In this document: positions 37,545-47,550 of the stretch, one piece after another
Position numbering within the stretch: the first letter of the stretch is position 1
Layout: each line of letters begins with the position of its first letter
Assembly (NCBI GenBank): GCA_027924025.1
Contig: AP026970.1
Span: 2,068,501 to 2,132,500, forward strand
Source: Comamonadaceae bacterium OS-4
GTDB taxonomy: Bacteria; Pseudomonadota; Gammaproteobacteria; Burkholderiales; Burkholderiaceae_C
Length of the DNA stretch: 64,000 nucleotides
Direction: 5' to 3'
Made by a program: the position numbers and the translations under genes
Notes under the pieces: model-generated
Database searches by the model: none
What the model was told of the DNA's origin: nothing
The model's input: only the letters and a program-made list of their open reading frames with translations

Positions 37545-38638
37545 GTCAGCCGGGTATCCACCGTACGACGCTCCAGCTCCAAAAACTCTTTGGACTGCAT
37601 TTCTGTCAAGCGGGACACCGTGCGCGGAAATTCATGGGACATGGGGCCTTCGGTATACAACTGCTCCGGGGCCACATCTGCAGACATGATCAGTTTCACG
37701 CGGCGGTCGTACAGCACATCCACCAACCAAGTAAAGCGCCTCGCCTCGGAGGCCATGCGCACCGGCATGTGCGGCACACCACTCAGGAAGACGGTGTGGA
37801 AACGTGAGGCGATTTCGAGGTAATCATTTTGCGAGCGGGGACCACCGCACAAGGTCTTGAAGTCAAACCACACTACGCCCCCAGCCTTGCGCACCGCGCT
37901 GATCTGGCGCGACTCGATATGCAGCAGAGGGTCTTCATCATGCTGCTCGGCCAGTGCATTGAAGGTGGCCGTCATCGCTGCATCTGCCACCGCGCCATTG
38001 GGCACGTGGTAGAGCTTGGCATCCTCCAAGGTGCGGCGGCGGTAATCGGTCCCGTTATCCACGTTGAGAACTTCCAGTTTGGCGTTCAACAAGGCAATGG
38101 CCGGCAAGATGCGGTCCCGGTGCAGGCCGCCGGGGTAGAGGTCATCCGGCTTGAAATTCGAGGTCGTCACAAAGCCCACGCCGTTGTCGAACAATGCGTT
38201 GAGCAAACGGTGAAGGATCATGGCATCGGTAATGTCCGCCACATGGAACTCGTCAAAGCAAATCAAGCGGTAACGCTTGGACATGCGCTTACCCAGCTCA
38301 TCGAGCGGATTCACCGTGCCTTGCAGGTTCACCAGTTCGTGGTGTACCTCGCGCATGAACTCATGGAAATGCAAGCGGGTTTTGCGCTTCAGCGGAACGG
38401 CATTGAAAAAGCAATCCATCAGGAAGCTCTTGCCACGCCCTACCCCGCCGAACATATACACGCCCTTTGGAATTTCAGGCCGATTGATCAGCTTCTTGAG
38501 GGCATTTGAGCGCTTGGCTTTGTAAGCAGCCCAATCGCTGGCACAGCGCTCCAGAGCCTCCACGGCACGCAACTGTGCGGGGTCGGCGGTGTATCCACGG
38601 ACCTTCAACTCCGCCTCGTAGGCTTCTTTTACGCTCAA
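37541..38638 (-). CDS. zapE: Cell-division ATPase ZapE (AFG1 family)
   Basis: AAA-type ATPase of the AFG1/LACE1 family; in E. coli it modulates FtsZ assembly. Walker A GGVGRGKS at 64-71 within GVYMFGGVGRGKSFLMD, Walker B RLICFDEFHVAD, arginine finger region TTSNFKPDDLYPGGL. 365 residues. The start is TTG at 38638 with GGAG eight bases upstream; no ATG is available nearby. The stop overlaps the secreted coiled-coil protein gene. Confidence 0.94.
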   Translation of the reverse strand: MSVKEAYEAELKVRGYTADPAQLRAVEALERCASDWAAYKAKRSNALKKLINRPEIPKGVYMFGGVGRGKSFLMDCFFNAVPLKRKTRLHFHEFMREVHHELVNLQGTVNPLDELGKRMSKRYRLICFDEFHVADITDAMILHRLLNALFDNGVGFVTTSNFKPDDLYPGGLHRDRILPAIALLNAKLEVLNVDNGTDYRRRTLEDAKLYHVPNGAVADAAMTATFNALAEQHDEDPLLHIESRQISAVRKAGGVVWFDFKTLCGGPRSQNDYLEIASRFHTVFLSGVPHMPVRMASEARRFTWLVDVLYDRRVKLIMSADVAPEQLYTEGPMSHEFPRTVSRLTEMQSKEFLELERRTVDTRLT

Positions 38639-38652
38639 GGCTTACTCCGGTA

Positions 38653-38710
38653 TGCTACAAAAAGAGAAGCTGCTAGCGCATTATTCATGCGGGCTAGCAG
38701 CTTATTTGGC
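38653..38710 (-). repeat. Intergenic hairpin repeat, copy 5
   Basis: On the minus strand it reads GCTAGCCCGCATGAATAATGCG, AGCAGCTTCT and TGTAGC. It lies between lpdA and zapE and forms a perfect 11-bp stem (see terminator). Confidence 0.75.
38656..38703 (-). terminator. Repeat-derived terminator of the suc-lpd operon
   Basis: AAGCTGCTAGC (38667-38677) and GCTAGCAGCTT (38693-38703) are perfect inverted repeats of 11 bases around a 15-base loop. On the minus strand the stem is followed by CTCTTTTTG. It lies 19 bases past the lpdA stop, so it can end transcription of sucA-sucB-lpdA. Confidence 0.6.
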
Positions 38711-38721
38711 AAAAAAACCGA

Positions 38722-40149
38722 TCAGAAGTTCAGCGTACGCTTGTCCACGGCCAACGCCGCTTCCTTGGTGGCTTCACTCAAGGACGGGTGTGCATGGCAG
38801 ATACGTGCGATGTCTTCCGCACTGGCCTTGAACTCCATGGCCACCACAGCTTCAGAGATCAACTCGGACGCTTGTGGGCCAACGATGTGAACGCCCAGAA
38901 TTTCGTCGGTCGTGGCATCGGCCAAGAACTTCACGAAACCGGTGGTGTCGCCCAAAGCGCGTGCGCGGCCGTTCGCCAGGAACGGGAACTGACCGGCCTT
39001 ATACGCCACGCCATCCGCCTTGAGCTGTTGCTCAGTTCGGCCGACCCATGCGATTTCAGGGCTGGTGTAGATCACCCAAGGAATGGTGTTGAAGTTGACG
39101 TGTCCGTGCTGACCGGCAATGCGCTCAGCCACGGCAACGCCCTCTTCTTCCGCCTTGTGCGCCAACATCGGACCACGCACCACGTCGCCCACCGCCCAAA
39201 CACCGGGCAGATTGGTTTTGCAGTCGCCATCCACCACGATCGCGCCGCGCTCGTCCAGCGCCAAGCCCACTGCCTCGGTGTTCAGACCGATGGTGTTGGG
39301 CACGCGGCCGATGGAGATGATGAGTTTGTCGACATCCAGCGTCTGGGCTTCGCCCTTGGCGTTGGTGTAGGCAACCGACACGCCCTTTTTGCCGTTTTTG
39401 ATCTCGCCGACTTTTACACCCAGCTCGATCTTCAGCCCTTGCTTGGTGAACGCTTTAAAGGCTTCCTTCGCCACGCCTTCATCCACCGCACCAAGGAAGG
39501 TCGGCAGACCTTCCAAAATAGTGACTTCGGAACCCAAGCGCTTCCAGACAGAACCCATTTCGAGGCCGATCACGCCGGAGCCGATCAGGCCCAACTTCTT
39601 GGGCACTTCGCCGATGTTCAGAGCGCCGTCGTTCGACAACACATTGACTTCATCAAAAGGCGTACCGGGCAATGCGCGGGCATTGGAGCCAGTCGCGATG
39701 ATGATTTGCTTGCCGGTGATGGTTTCTTCGGCAGCGCCGGCTACCTTGATTTCGTAGCCACCTTCAGCGGCTTTGACGAAAGAGCCACGACCGTGGAAAA
39801 ACGCAATCTTGTTCTTTTTGAACAAGTACAAGATGCCGTCGTTGTTTTGCTTCACGACGGTGTTCTTGCGGGCGAGCATCTTGGCCACATCCATGCTCAC
39901 GCCAGTGGTCGTAATGCCGTGTTCGGCAAAGTGGTGGTTGGCATGGTTGAAGTGCTCAGAAGATTGCAGCAAAGCCTTGGAAGGAATGCAGCCCACGTTG
40001 GTACAAGTACCGCCGGGAGCTGGGCCGCCAGCGGCATTCTTCCACTCGTCGATACAGGCCACATTGAAGCCCAGCTGGGCAGCGCGAATGGCGGCAATGT
40101 AGCCACCGGGGCCGCCGCCGATGACGATCACGTCAAATTGTTTGCTCAT
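38722..40149 (-). CDS. lpdA: Dihydrolipoyl dehydrogenase (E3 of 2-oxoglutarate dehydrogenase)
   Basis: FAD enzyme that reoxidises the lipoyl groups of the E2 subunit with NAD. FAD-binding [10 protein letters not shown] at 11-20, redox-active disulfide [13 protein letters not shown] with Cys49 and Cys54, NAD site [14 protein letters not shown] contact [17 protein letters not shown], and the C-terminal catalytic His-Glu in [18 protein letters not shown]. 475 residues. Third gene of the sucA-sucB-lpdA operon; 148 bases separate it from sucB, filled with a GC-rich repeat. Confidence 0.98.
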   Translation of the reverse strand: MSKQFDVIVIGGGPGGYIAAIRAAQLGFNVACIDEWKNAAGGPAPGGTCTNVGCIPSKALLQSSEHFNHANHHFAEHGITTTGVSMDVAKMLARKNTVVKQNNDGILYLFKKNKIAFFHGRGSFVKAAEGGYEIKVAGAAEETITGKQIIIATGSNARALPGTPFDEVNVLSNDGALNIGEVPKKLGLIGSGVIGLEMGSVWKRLGSEVTILEGLPTFLGAVDEGVAKEAFKAFTKQGLKIELGVKVGEIKNGKKGVSVAYTNAKGEAQTLDVDKLIISIGRVPNTIGLNTEAVGLALDERGAIVVDGDCKTNLPGVWAVGDVVRGPMLAHKAEEEGVAVAERIAGQHGHVNFNTIPWVIYTSPEIAWVGRTEQQLKADGVAYKAGQFPFLANGRARALGDTTGFVKFLADATTDEILGVHIVGPQASELISEAVVAMEFKASAEDIARICHAHPSLSEATKEAALAVDKRTLNF

Positions 40150-40239
40150 AGTGTTTCTCGCTTAATTCTTGAAACGCCACACGGAGCGCGTGCCTTCACT
40201 CAGGAACACCGCGGAACTGGCTCTGCCAGGCCGCTGGTG

Positions 40240-40293
40240 TTGCCCCCCCGCAAGGGGGAAAGCGAAGCGCACACAGTGCGCGTAGCCGGGGGG
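40240..40293. repeat. GC-rich intergenic repeat between sucB and lpdA
   Basis: Contains CCCCCCCGCAAGGGGG (5-bp stem with GCAA-type loop), an inner GCGCACACAGTGCGC palindrome and a closing GCCGGGGGG. I recall similar C-run/G-run elements between genes in Comamonadaceae genomes. Inside this operon it could act as an attenuator or RNA-processing site. Confidence 0.55.
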
Positions 40294-40297
40294 TGTA

Positions 40298-41560
40298 TCA
40301 GATATCAAACAGGAGTCGTGCTGGATCTTCCAGCGCTTCCTTCATGGCCACCAGGCCCAAGACGGCTTCGCGGCCGTCGATGATGCGGTGGTCATAAGAC
40401 ATGGCAAAGTAGTTCATTGGGCGCACGACCACTTGGCCGTTCTCGACCATGGCGCGGTCTTTGGTCGCGTGCACACCCAAGATGGCGGACTGGGGCGGGT
40501 TGATGATGGGGGTAGACATCATGGAGCCGAAAGTGCCGCCGTTGGAGATAGAGAAGGTACCACCGGTCATTTCTTCAATGCCCAGCTTACCGTCCTTGGC
40601 CTTTTGGCCGAACTCGGCAATCTTCTTCTCGATATCGGCGAAACTCATTTGGTCTGCGTTGCGCAGGATGGGCACCACCAAGCCACGGGGGGAACCCACG
40701 GCGATACCGATGTCAAAGTAGCCGTGGTACACGATATCGGTGCCATCGACAGACGCATTCAGCACAGGGAACTTCTTCAGGGCGTGCACAGCAGCCTTGA
40801 CAAAGAAGCTCATGAAGCCCAGCTTGCAGCCGTGTTCCTTCTCGAAACGCTCTTGCATGCGCTTGCGCATGTCCATGACCGGAGCCATGTTGATTTCGTT
40901 GAAGGTGGTCAGGATGGCGTTGGTGGACTGGGACTGCAGCAAACGCTCCGCCACGCGCGCACGCAGACGGCTCATGGGCACGCGCTGTTCAGGGCGCCCA
41001 GCCAACGAATCCGCCAGATTCACAGAAGGTGCAGCCACTTGAGGCAAGGACTTGGTGGGAGCGCCCGTGGGGATTACGGCAGCTGCTACCACTTTAGGAG
41101 CAGCCGCAGCAGCCAACACGTCACCCTTGGTGATACGGCCGTCTTTGCCTGTGCCTTCAACGCTCGAAGCCGCAATGCCGTTGTCGGCCAGCAACTTGGC
41201 TGCGGCAGGCATCGCAACGCCTGCCTTGGAGTTGCTCGCCGCAGCAGCGGCTGCGACCGGAGCAGCAGCTGCGGGCGCCGCAGCAGGAGCCGCAGCGGGA
41301 GCCACAGCACCGGCCACTGCAGCAGTGTCAATACGAGCGATCAGCTGCTCGGCAGCCACGGTAGCGCCGTCGGCCACTACCAATTCGACCAGCACGCCGG
41401 CGGAGGGTGCGGGGACTTCCATCACCACTTTGTCGGTTTCCACTTCGATCAGGATCTCATCGACCGCGACCGCGTCACCGACCTTTTTCTTCCACTGCAA
41501 CAAGGTTGCTTCCGCCACAGATTCAGACAGCTGTGGGACTTTGACTTCTACGATTGCCAT
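40298..41560 (-). CDS. sucB: Dihydrolipoyllysine succinyltransferase (E2 of 2-oxoglutarate dehydrogenase)
   Basis: Core enzyme of the 2-oxoglutarate dehydrogenase complex, transferring succinyl groups to CoA. N-terminal lipoyl domain with the lipoylated Lys44 in [11 protein letters not shown], an Ala-rich linker (~80-112), the E3-binding domain ([30 protein letters not shown]), and the acyltransferase domain with catalytic His/Asp in [12 protein letters not shown]. 420 residues. Lies 46 bases downstream of sucA. Confidence 0.98.
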   Translation of the reverse strand: MAIVEVKVPQLSESVAEATLLQWKKKVGDAVAVDEILIEVETDKVVMEVPAPSAGVLVELVVADGATVAAEQLIARIDTAAVAGAVAPAAAPAAAPAAAAPVAAAAAASNSKAGVAMPAAAKLLADNGIAASSVEGTGKDGRITKGDVLAAAAAPKVVAAAVIPTGAPTKSLPQVAAPSVNLADSLAGRPEQRVPMSRLRARVAERLLQSQSTNAILTTFNEINMAPVMDMRKRMQERFEKEHGCKLGFMSFFVKAAVHALKKFPVLNASVDGTDIVYHGYFDIGIAVGSPRGLVVPILRNADQMSFADIEKKIAEFGQKAKDGKLGIEEMTGGTFSISNGGTFGSMMSTPIINPPQSAILGVHATKDRAMVENGQVVVRPMNYFAMSYDHRIIDGREAVLGLVAMKEALEDPARLLFDI

Positions 41561-41606
41561 ATCAAATTCTTTCCGTAATGTGTTGTGGGTGTGAAGAGCT
41601 GCTGAC

Positions 41607-44501
41607 TTACTTGGTCAGAACAAAGCCCTTCAGCTTGCCGAAAGCGCCTTCGACCAGAGCCTTTTGTTGCTCTTGGTGCAGGTGGGAATAGCCCACTGCC
41701 GGCGATGCAGAAGCAGCGCGGCCGGAGTAGCCCAGCTTTTGGCCGTCCAACATGTTTTCGTGGATGTAATGCTGCACAAAGAACCACGCGCCCTGGTTTT
41801 GCGGCTCGTCCTGGCACCACACCACGTCAGTGGCATTGGGGTACTTTTTCAGCTCAGTCGCAAATGCCTTGTGCGGGAACGGGTACAGCTGTTCCACGCG
41901 GATGATGGCGACATCGGTGTCACCCTTTTCTTCGCGCTTCTTGACCAAGTCGTAGTACACCTTGCCAGAGCAGGCAATCACGCGCTTGACCTTGTCGCCC
42001 TTGAGCTCTTTGCTCTCAGGAATGACGGTTTGGAAAGCACCCTTGGTGAACTCGGACAGCGGAGATGTCGCGTCCTTGTTACGCAACAAGCTCTTGGGCG
42101 TCATGATGATCAATGGCTTGCGCAGGTTGCGCACCATCTGACGACGCAACACGTGGAAGATCTGGCTGGCCGTAGTCGGCTGCACGATCTGCATGTTGGT
42201 GTCAGCTGCCAATTGCATGAAGCGCTCCAGACGCGCCGAGCTGTGCTCAGGGCCTTGGCCTTCGTAGCCGTGCGGCAGCATCAAAGTGATGCCGTTCACA
42301 CGGCCCCACTTCACTTCGCCGGAGGCAATGAACTGGTCGATCACCACCTGAGCGCCGTTGGCGAAGTCGCCGAACTGGGCTTCCCAGATCACCAAGGTGT
42401 TCGGGTCGTTGGATGCGTAGCCGTACTCAAAGCCCAACACAGCCTCTTCGGACAGGATGGAGTCGATTACAACAAACGGAGCCTGCTTGTCGGCCACGTT
42501 TTGCAAAGGCACATAAGTACCGGCATCCCATTTTTCACGCTTCTGGTCGTGAATCACGGCATGGCGGTGGGTAAAGGTACCGCGTCCGCAGTCTTCGCCC
42601 GACAAACGCACAGGGTAGCCGCTGGCTACCAAGGATGCGAAGGCCATGTGCTCGCCCATGCCCCAGTCCACATTGACTTCGCCGCGGCCCATGGCTGCGC
42701 GGTCGTCGTAGACCTTTTTCACCAGCTGGTGAGGTGTGACGCTCTCAGGAATGGTTGTCAGCTTTTCAGACAAACGCTTCCACTCAGTCAACGGAATGGC
42801 GGTATCGCCGGCATCCGTCCACTTTTTGCCGAGGAATGGAGACCAGTCCACCGCGTACTTGCTCTTGAAGTTGGTCAGTACGGGGTCCACCGTGTGCTTG
42901 CCGGCGTCCATGGCAGCGCGGTATTCCTTGACCATGGAGTCACCAAGCTCGGCACCCAAACCTTGAGCGGCCAGCTTGTCTGCGTACAACTTGCGGGTGC
43001 CTGGGTGGGCGCTGATTTTCTTGTACATCAACGGCTGTGTGAGCGAAGGAGTGTCTTGCTCGTTGTGGCCCAGCTTGCGGTAGCAAGTGATATCGACCAC
43101 CACGTCCTGGCCGAATTCCATACGGAACTCCAGCGCCAGCTGGGTCGCCAACACCACGGCTTCCGGATCATCGCCATTCACGTGCAACACCGGCGACTCA
43201 ACCATCTTCACGATGTCAGTACAGAACGCGCTGGAGCGCATGTCGCGGGGGTCAGAGGTGGTGAAGCCGATCTGGTTGTTGATGATCAGATGCACCGTGC
43301 CACCAGTGGTGTAACCACGGGTCTGGGCCAAAGCCAATGTTTCCTGGTTGACACCCTGGCCGCCGAAGGCCGCATCGCCGTGCACCAGCACGGGCAGCAC
43401 TTGGGAACCCTTGGGGTCATCACGGCGGTCCATACGGGCGCGCACAGAGCCTTCGACCACCGGGTTCACGATTTCCAGGTGAGACGGGTTGAACGCCAAG
43501 GACAGGTGAACGGGGCCACCGGCAGTGGAGACATCCGAGCTGAAACCCTGGTGGTACTTCACGTCACCAGCAGGCAGGTCTTCAGGGGCGGTGTGGTCAA
43601 ACTCAGCGAACAGGTCCGCAGGCATCTTGCCCAGGGTGTTGACCAGCACGTTCAGGCGGCCGCGGTGGGCCATGCCGATCACGATTTCCTGGATGCCCTT
43701 GGCGCCGGCTTGCTGAATCAGCTCGTCCATGGCGGCGATAAAGCTCTCACCACCTTCCAGGGAGAAGCGCTTCTGGCCCACGTACTTGGTGTGCAAGTAG
43801 CGCTCCAAGCCTTCAGCCGCCGTCAGGCGCTCCAGGATGTGCTTTTTCTTTTCTGCATTGAACTGGGGCTTGCTGCGGGTTGCCTCCAGCTTTTGCTGCC
43901 ACCAGCGCTTCTGGTTCTGGTCGGTGGTGTACATGTACTCCACGCCAATGGTGCCGCAGTAGGTTTCACGCAAAGCGTTCATGAGCTCACGCAGGCTCAT
44001 GGATTCTTTGCCGAAGAATGTGTTGCTGATGTTGAAGACCGTTTCCTGGTCTGCATCGCTGAAGCCGTAGAACGAGGGCTCCAGTTCAGGGATGTCATCA
44101 CGCTCGATGCGCTTCAAAGGGTCCAAATCAGCCCAACGTGCGCCCACATTGCGGTAGGCTGCAATCAACTGCTGCACCGCAGTGCGCTTGCGACCCATTT
44201 CGGAATCGGCACCGGTGGCAACCACGGTCTGCTTGACGCCTTTTTTCGCCAGATCAACGAATGCGTTGATCACGGGCATGTGGGCTACGTCTTTGGCGGT
44301 GCTGCCGTCGGATGCGGGAACGTGTTGCAGCGCATCAAAATAATCGCGCCATGTGTCGGGAACGCTACCGGGGTTGACCAAGTAGTTCTCATACATCTCT
44401 TCGACATATGGAGCATTGCCACCAAACAGGTAGGTGTTGTTTTGATAGGTTTGGTACACGGTGGAACCCGTGTTCGCCCCTTTGGAGTTTGAATCACTCA
44501 T
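41607..44501 (-). CDS. sucA: 2-oxoglutarate dehydrogenase E1 component
   Basis: Thiamine-diphosphate dehydrogenase of the TCA cycle, 964 residues. The E2-binding N-terminus has [19 protein letters not shown]; thiamine and substrate regions are [35 protein letters not shown] and [14 protein letters not shown]; the C-terminal half contains [18 protein letters not shown] and [20 protein letters not shown]. First gene of the sucAB-lpdA operon. GGAGGT lies about ten bases before the ATG. The 207-base upstream region holds a small hairpin, tandem 10-mers and a palindrome, but no recognisable gene. Confidence 0.98.
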   Translation of the reverse strand: MSDSNSKGANTGSTVYQTYQNNTYLFGGNAPYVEEMYENYLVNPGSVPDTWRDYFDALQHVPASDGSTAKDVAHMPVINAFVDLAKKGVKQTVVATGADSEMGRKRTAVQQLIAAYRNVGARWADLDPLKRIERDDIPELEPSFYGFSDADQETVFNISNTFFGKESMSLRELMNALRETYCGTIGVEYMYTTDQNQKRWWQQKLEATRSKPQFNAEKKKHILERLTAAEGLERYLHTKYVGQKRFSLEGGESFIAAMDELIQQAGAKGIQEIVIGMAHRGRLNVLVNTLGKMPADLFAEFDHTAPEDLPAGDVKYHQGFSSDVSTAGGPVHLSLAFNPSHLEIVNPVVEGSVRARMDRRDDPKGSQVLPVLVHGDAAFGGQGVNQETLALAQTRGYTTGGTVHLIINNQIGFTTSDPRDMRSSAFCTDIVKMVESPVLHVNGDDPEAVVLATQLALEFRMEFGQDVVVDITCYRKLGHNEQDTPSLTQPLMYKKISAHPGTRKLYADKLAAQGLGAELGDSMVKEYRAAMDAGKHTVDPVLTNFKSKYAVDWSPFLGKKWTDAGDTAIPLTEWKRLSEKLTTIPESVTPHQLVKKVYDDRAAMGRGEVNVDWGMGEHMAFASLVASGYPVRLSGEDCGRGTFTHRHAVIHDQKREKWDAGTYVPLQNVADKQAPFVVIDSILSEEAVLGFEYGYASNDPNTLVIWEAQFGDFANGAQVVIDQFIASGEVKWGRVNGITLMLPHGYEGQGPEHSSARLERFMQLAADTNMQIVQPTTASQIFHVLRRQMVRNLRKPLIIMTPKSLLRNKDATSPLSEFTKGAFQTVIPESKELKGDKVKRVIACSGKVYYDLVKKREEKGDTDVAIIRVEQLYPFPHKAFATELKKYPNATDVVWCQDEPQNQGAWFFVQHYIHENMLDGQKLGYSGRAASASPAVGYSHLHQEQQKALVEGAFGKLKGFVLTK

Positions 44502-44516
44502 CTTGCGCTGACCTCC

Positions 44517-44562
44517 GTTCCCCTTCAGGGAACATAAGCTGGTTAAAGCTGGTTAATTAACC
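44517..44562. promoter_or_regulatory. Structured leader of sucA: hairpin, tandem 10-mers and palindrome
   Basis: GTTCCC/GGGAAC (44517-44533) forms a 6-bp stem next to the sucA ribosome-binding site. Two exact tandem copies of AAGCTGGTTA (44536-44545, 44546-44555) run into the perfect palindrome GGTTAATTAACC (44551-44562). This looks like a regulator-binding site and leader hairpin, although no regulator is identified. Confidence 0.45.
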
Positions 44563-44673
44563 TTCCGCGACACGGCTGAACCGGTTGGCGGATGCGACTG
44601 TGGCATGGGAAGGGCCTTCATTGCAGGGCGAATTGTGCCACTGAATGATTTTGAGAGATAGTAAAGACTTGGC

Positions 44674-44700
44674 GAGGGTATGCACTTCGTGCATACCCTC
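44674..44700. terminator. Perfect 12-bp stem-loop after prpE
   Basis: GAGGGTATGCAC and GTGCATACCCTC form a perfect stem with a TTC (GAA on the other strand) loop, nine bases past the prpE stop. There is no immediate T-run on either strand, so it may be a factor-dependent terminator or mRNA-stabilising hairpin separating prpE from the sucA promoter region. Confidence 0.55.
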
Positions 44701-44708
44701 ATGCCGAT

Positions 44709-46601
44709 TTATGCCAACAGCTCGCGAATCTGCTGCAGTGCGCCGGGGTCTTCCATGGTGGTCAGGTCGCCGGGGTCACGCCCCTCACACACCGCCTGAA
44801 TGGCACGGCGCAGCAACTTGCCACTGCGGGTTTTGGGGAGAACCGAGACAAACCGCACCCGCGCAGGGCGCCCCACGGCACCAATCGATTGGTCCACCAC
44901 TTTCATGATGTCGCCTTCCAGCTTGAGTTTCGCAGCCTCATCGCCCAAGCCACTGGCGTCTTTCACCACCACAAAGGCTACCGCCACCTGCCCCTTGAGC
45001 GCGTCTGCCACCCCCACCACTGCCACTTCAGACACATTGGGATGACCGGAAATGCTTTCTTCGATCTCACGGGTGCCCAAGCGGTGGCCCGCTACGTTAA
45101 TCACATCGTCGGTGCGGCCCAGGATGAAGAAGTAGCCATCCTTGTCGCGAACTGCCCAGTCGAAGGTGCTGTAAAGCTGCTTGCCGGTAATGCTGCTCCA
45201 GTACGTCTTCACAAACCGCTCGTCGTCGCGCCACACAGTTTGCATGCACCCTGGCGGCAAGGGGCCTTCAATCGCCACCACGCCTTTTTGGTCGGGGCCG
45301 GTGAGCTCTTCCGAGGTGTTTTCATCGATCAACTTGATGTTGTAGCCATACATGGCCACACCCGGGCTGCCGAACTTGCTCGGTGCTTTTTCAACCCCGT
45401 TCGCAATCGTGAGGATCGGCCAGCCGGTCTCTGTTTGCCAATAGTTATCGATGATGGGCTTACCCAGGCTCTGGCTGATCCACTGGGCGGTCGGCTCATC
45501 GAGCGGCTCCCCGGCCAAAAACAAGGCCCGCAGGCTCGACAAATCATATTTGCTCAACAGCGCCGGGTCTTGTTTTTTGAGCACCCTCACCGCAGTCGGC
45601 GCGCTGAACATGACGGTCACCTTGTATTTCTCGACCAAGCTCCACCACACTCCACCGTCAGGCCGGGTCGGCAGGCCCTCGTACATGATGGTTGCCATAC
45701 CGGCGATCAAAGGGCCATAAATGATGTAACTGTGCCCCACCACCCATCCGATGTCGCTGGTGGAAAAGAAGGTTTCACCCGGGTTGCCGCAAAAAATATG
45801 CTTCATGCTGGCCGCCAAGGCCACTGCGTAGCCTCCGGTATCGCGCTGCACCCCCTTGGGTTTGCCGGTGGTGCCACTGGTATACAAGGTGTAGCTGGGG
45901 TGGGCTGAATCCAGCCAGACACACGGGACTTGGGTTTCCAAGTGGGCTTGGCGCAACTCAGCCCACAGGTGATCCCGCCCGGCGACCAGCTGCATCGTGG
46001 CCAGCTTGCGGTCCACCATCAGCACCGCGGCCGGCTTGTGGCTGGAGGTTGCAATCGCCTCATCCAGCAGGGGCTTGTACTCCACCACTTTGCCGCCGCG
46101 TGAGCCGGCATCTGCACTCACGATCACCACCGGTGAAGCGTCTTCAATGCGCGAGGCAAGCGAGCCTGCAGCAAAGCCACCAAACACCACCGTGTGGATC
46201 GCACCAATCCGGGCACACGCCAACATGGCAAACGATGCCTCGGCAATCATGGGCATGTAGATCAGAACCCGGTCACCCTGCTTGACGCCCAAGGCTTGCA
46301 ATGCGGCGGCCATGCGCTGCACTTCCGCATGCAGTTGCGCAAAGGAGTACACCTGCTCGGTATTGGTTTCGGTAGAGACAGCAATCAACGCGGGTTGGTC
46401 TGGCCGGGTTATCAGGTGCCGGTCGACCGCGTTGTGGCAGAGATTGGTGGTTCCGCCGACAAACCATTTGGCGAAGGGGGGACGGCTGTAGTCGCACACT
46501 TGGGTGGGCTGGGTATGCCAGTCGATCATCCCGGCCTGTTCAGACCAAAAGCCATCGCGGTCATCGATGGAACGGCGGTAGAAATCGGCGTAGCCTGTCA
46601 T
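44709..46601 (-). CDS. prpE: Propionyl-CoA synthetase
   Basis: AMP-forming acyl-CoA synthetase of the acetyl/propionyl type, 630 residues, activating propionate to propionyl-CoA. Starts TGYADFYRRSIDDRDGFWSE, a PrpE-like N-terminus; P-loop YTSGTTGKPKGV, WQTETGWP, GRTDDVINVAGHRL, and the adenylation lysine near the end, Lys595 in KTRSGKLLRRAI. That lysine is the usual site of acetylation control. No methylcitrate-cycle genes are adjacent. GGAGA lies in front of the ATG. Acetyl-CoA synthetase activity cannot be excluded, but the start and length favour PrpE. Confidence 0.9.
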   Translation of the reverse strand: MTGYADFYRRSIDDRDGFWSEQAGMIDWHTQPTQVCDYSRPPFAKWFVGGTTNLCHNAVDRHLITRPDQPALIAVSTETNTEQVYSFAQLHAEVQRMAAALQALGVKQGDRVLIYMPMIAEASFAMLACARIGAIHTVVFGGFAAGSLASRIEDASPVVIVSADAGSRGGKVVEYKPLLDEAIATSSHKPAAVLMVDRKLATMQLVAGRDHLWAELRQAHLETQVPCVWLDSAHPSYTLYTSGTTGKPKGVQRDTGGYAVALAASMKHIFCGNPGETFFSTSDIGWVVGHSYIIYGPLIAGMATIMYEGLPTRPDGGVWWSLVEKYKVTVMFSAPTAVRVLKKQDPALLSKYDLSSLRALFLAGEPLDEPTAQWISQSLGKPIIDNYWQTETGWPILTIANGVEKAPSKFGSPGVAMYGYNIKLIDENTSEELTGPDQKGVVAIEGPLPPGCMQTVWRDDERFVKTYWSSITGKQLYSTFDWAVRDKDGYFFILGRTDDVINVAGHRLGTREIEESISGHPNVSEVAVVGVADALKGQVAVAFVVVKDASGLGDEAAKLKLEGDIMKVVDQSIGAVGRPARVRFVSVLPKTRSGKLLRRAIQAVCEGRDPGDLTTMEDPGALQQIRELLA

Positions 46602-46707
46602 TATTTGTCTCCAGTCGAGTCCATAAAACTGAATTCATAATTATGGATAAGCAACTTGCGGCAAGCTGACTCCGGCTCCGCCCACGCCCCGCCAGTCGTG
46701 TGGGTAC

Positions 46708-46738
46708 AAAAAAAAGCGGACCACGCTGGTAGGTCCGC
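46708..46738 (-). terminator. Intrinsic terminator of the isochorismatase-like gene
   Basis: On the minus strand GCGGACC pairs with GGTCCGC across nine bases and is followed by eight T residues. It lies about 35 bases past the stop codon of the 46774-47382 gene and protects the prpE promoter region from read-through. Confidence 0.85.
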
Positions 46739-46773
46739 CTTTACCGGGCATCAAAAACGCTAAGCGGCGCCCA

Positions 46774-47382
46774 TTACTTGATCAGCGCTTGGGCCTCTTT
46801 GAATACCGGGTGCTCCGCCGTACGAATCCATTCAAACACCACCATTTCAGTGGTTACCAGTTCAGCACCGGCGCCGGCCAGCCGGTCAAAGGCGGCATCA
46901 CGATTGCGCTCGGTGCGGGAGCTGCAGGCATCGGTCACCACCCACACTTCAAACTCGTCTTCCAGCAGGTCGAGCGCGGTTTGCATCAAACATACATGGG
47001 CTTCACAACCGGCAATCACAATGGCACCGCGCTCAGATGCCGGCGGCTTCTGCAAATGCTTGGGCAGGCTGCGGGCGTTGCCCTGCACCGGCTTGGCCGG
47101 TGGGCGCAACCATTCGCCCAAGCCTTCTTCAATCGCGCTGAACTGCATTTTGTTCAGCACCTTGGCGCGCGCTTCGGCCAGCGCGGCTGCCAAATCCGGC
47201 ACCGTATGACCCAGGCCGCCCGGGTTTTGCTCTGTATAAAAAGCAGGCACTTCCATTAAAGCCGCCAGCTTGGCCAAACGCACCGCATTGCCCAGCACCA
47301 ACTCAGATTCAAACATGGCGGGCATCAAACGTGCCTGGTAGTCCACCAGCACCAACTGGCTTGTGTCGACATCCATCAACAT
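46774..47382 (-). CDS. Isochorismatase-family cysteine hydrolase
   Basis: A 202-residue cytoplasmic hydrolase of the isochorismatase-like superfamily. The catalytic triad is visible: Asp14 (LVLVDYQARL), Lys78 (VLNKMQFSA) and Cys131 (GCEAHVCLMQTA), with the cis-peptide region before the Cys. Substrate is unknown; members cleave amides such as nicotinamide, carbamates or isochorismate. The ATG at 47382 follows AAGGA. A single-gene unit with its own terminator, divergent from the NlpC/P60 gene. Confidence 0.87.
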   Translation of the reverse strand: MLMDVDTSQLVLVDYQARLMPAMFESELVLGNAVRLAKLAALMEVPAFYTEQNPGGLGHTVPDLAAALAEARAKVLNKMQFSAIEEGLGEWLRPPAKPVQGNARSLPKHLQKPPASERGAIVIAGCEAHVCLMQTALDLLEDEFEVWVVTDACSSRTERNRDAAFDRLAGAGAELVTTEMVVFEWIRTAEHPVFKEAQALIK

Positions 47383-47502
47383 AGCGAAATCCTTCTCAAA
47401 AAACGTAGCGCGAGCATAACCTGCCGAGCACTCAGGCCCTTCGGGATACCCCGTCCCCTACAGAATATCCAAGCGAATCAATGCGTTAGAGCTGAAATCA
47501 AA

Positions 47503-47544
47503 TGTGTCAGACCGCTTGACACACCGGCCCTCCCCCACTAGAGT
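47503..47544 (+). promoter_or_regulatory. Promoter with overlapping inverted repeat, NlpC/P60 gene
   Basis: TTGACA (47516-47521) and TAGAGT (47539-47544) are spaced by 17 bases. TGTGTCA (47503-47509) and TGACACA (47517-47523) are perfect inverted repeats overlapping the -35 element, a likely operator. The ATG of the gene lies only seven bases past the -10, so the transcript may begin at the start codon. Confidence 0.6.
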
Positions 47545-47550
47545 GCGCCG

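Noticed and set aside
38788..41578. Two long plus-strand frames opposite lpdA and sucB
   Set aside because: Antisense shadows of genes with complete catalytic motifs.
41664..44492. 942-codon open frame on the plus strand
   Set aside because: Full-length antisense shadow of sucA; no domain, odd His/Val/Leu-rich composition.
46636..46645. CATAATTATG palindrome upstream of prpE
   Set aside because: Ten AT-rich bases; too short and likely to occur by chance in a promoter region.
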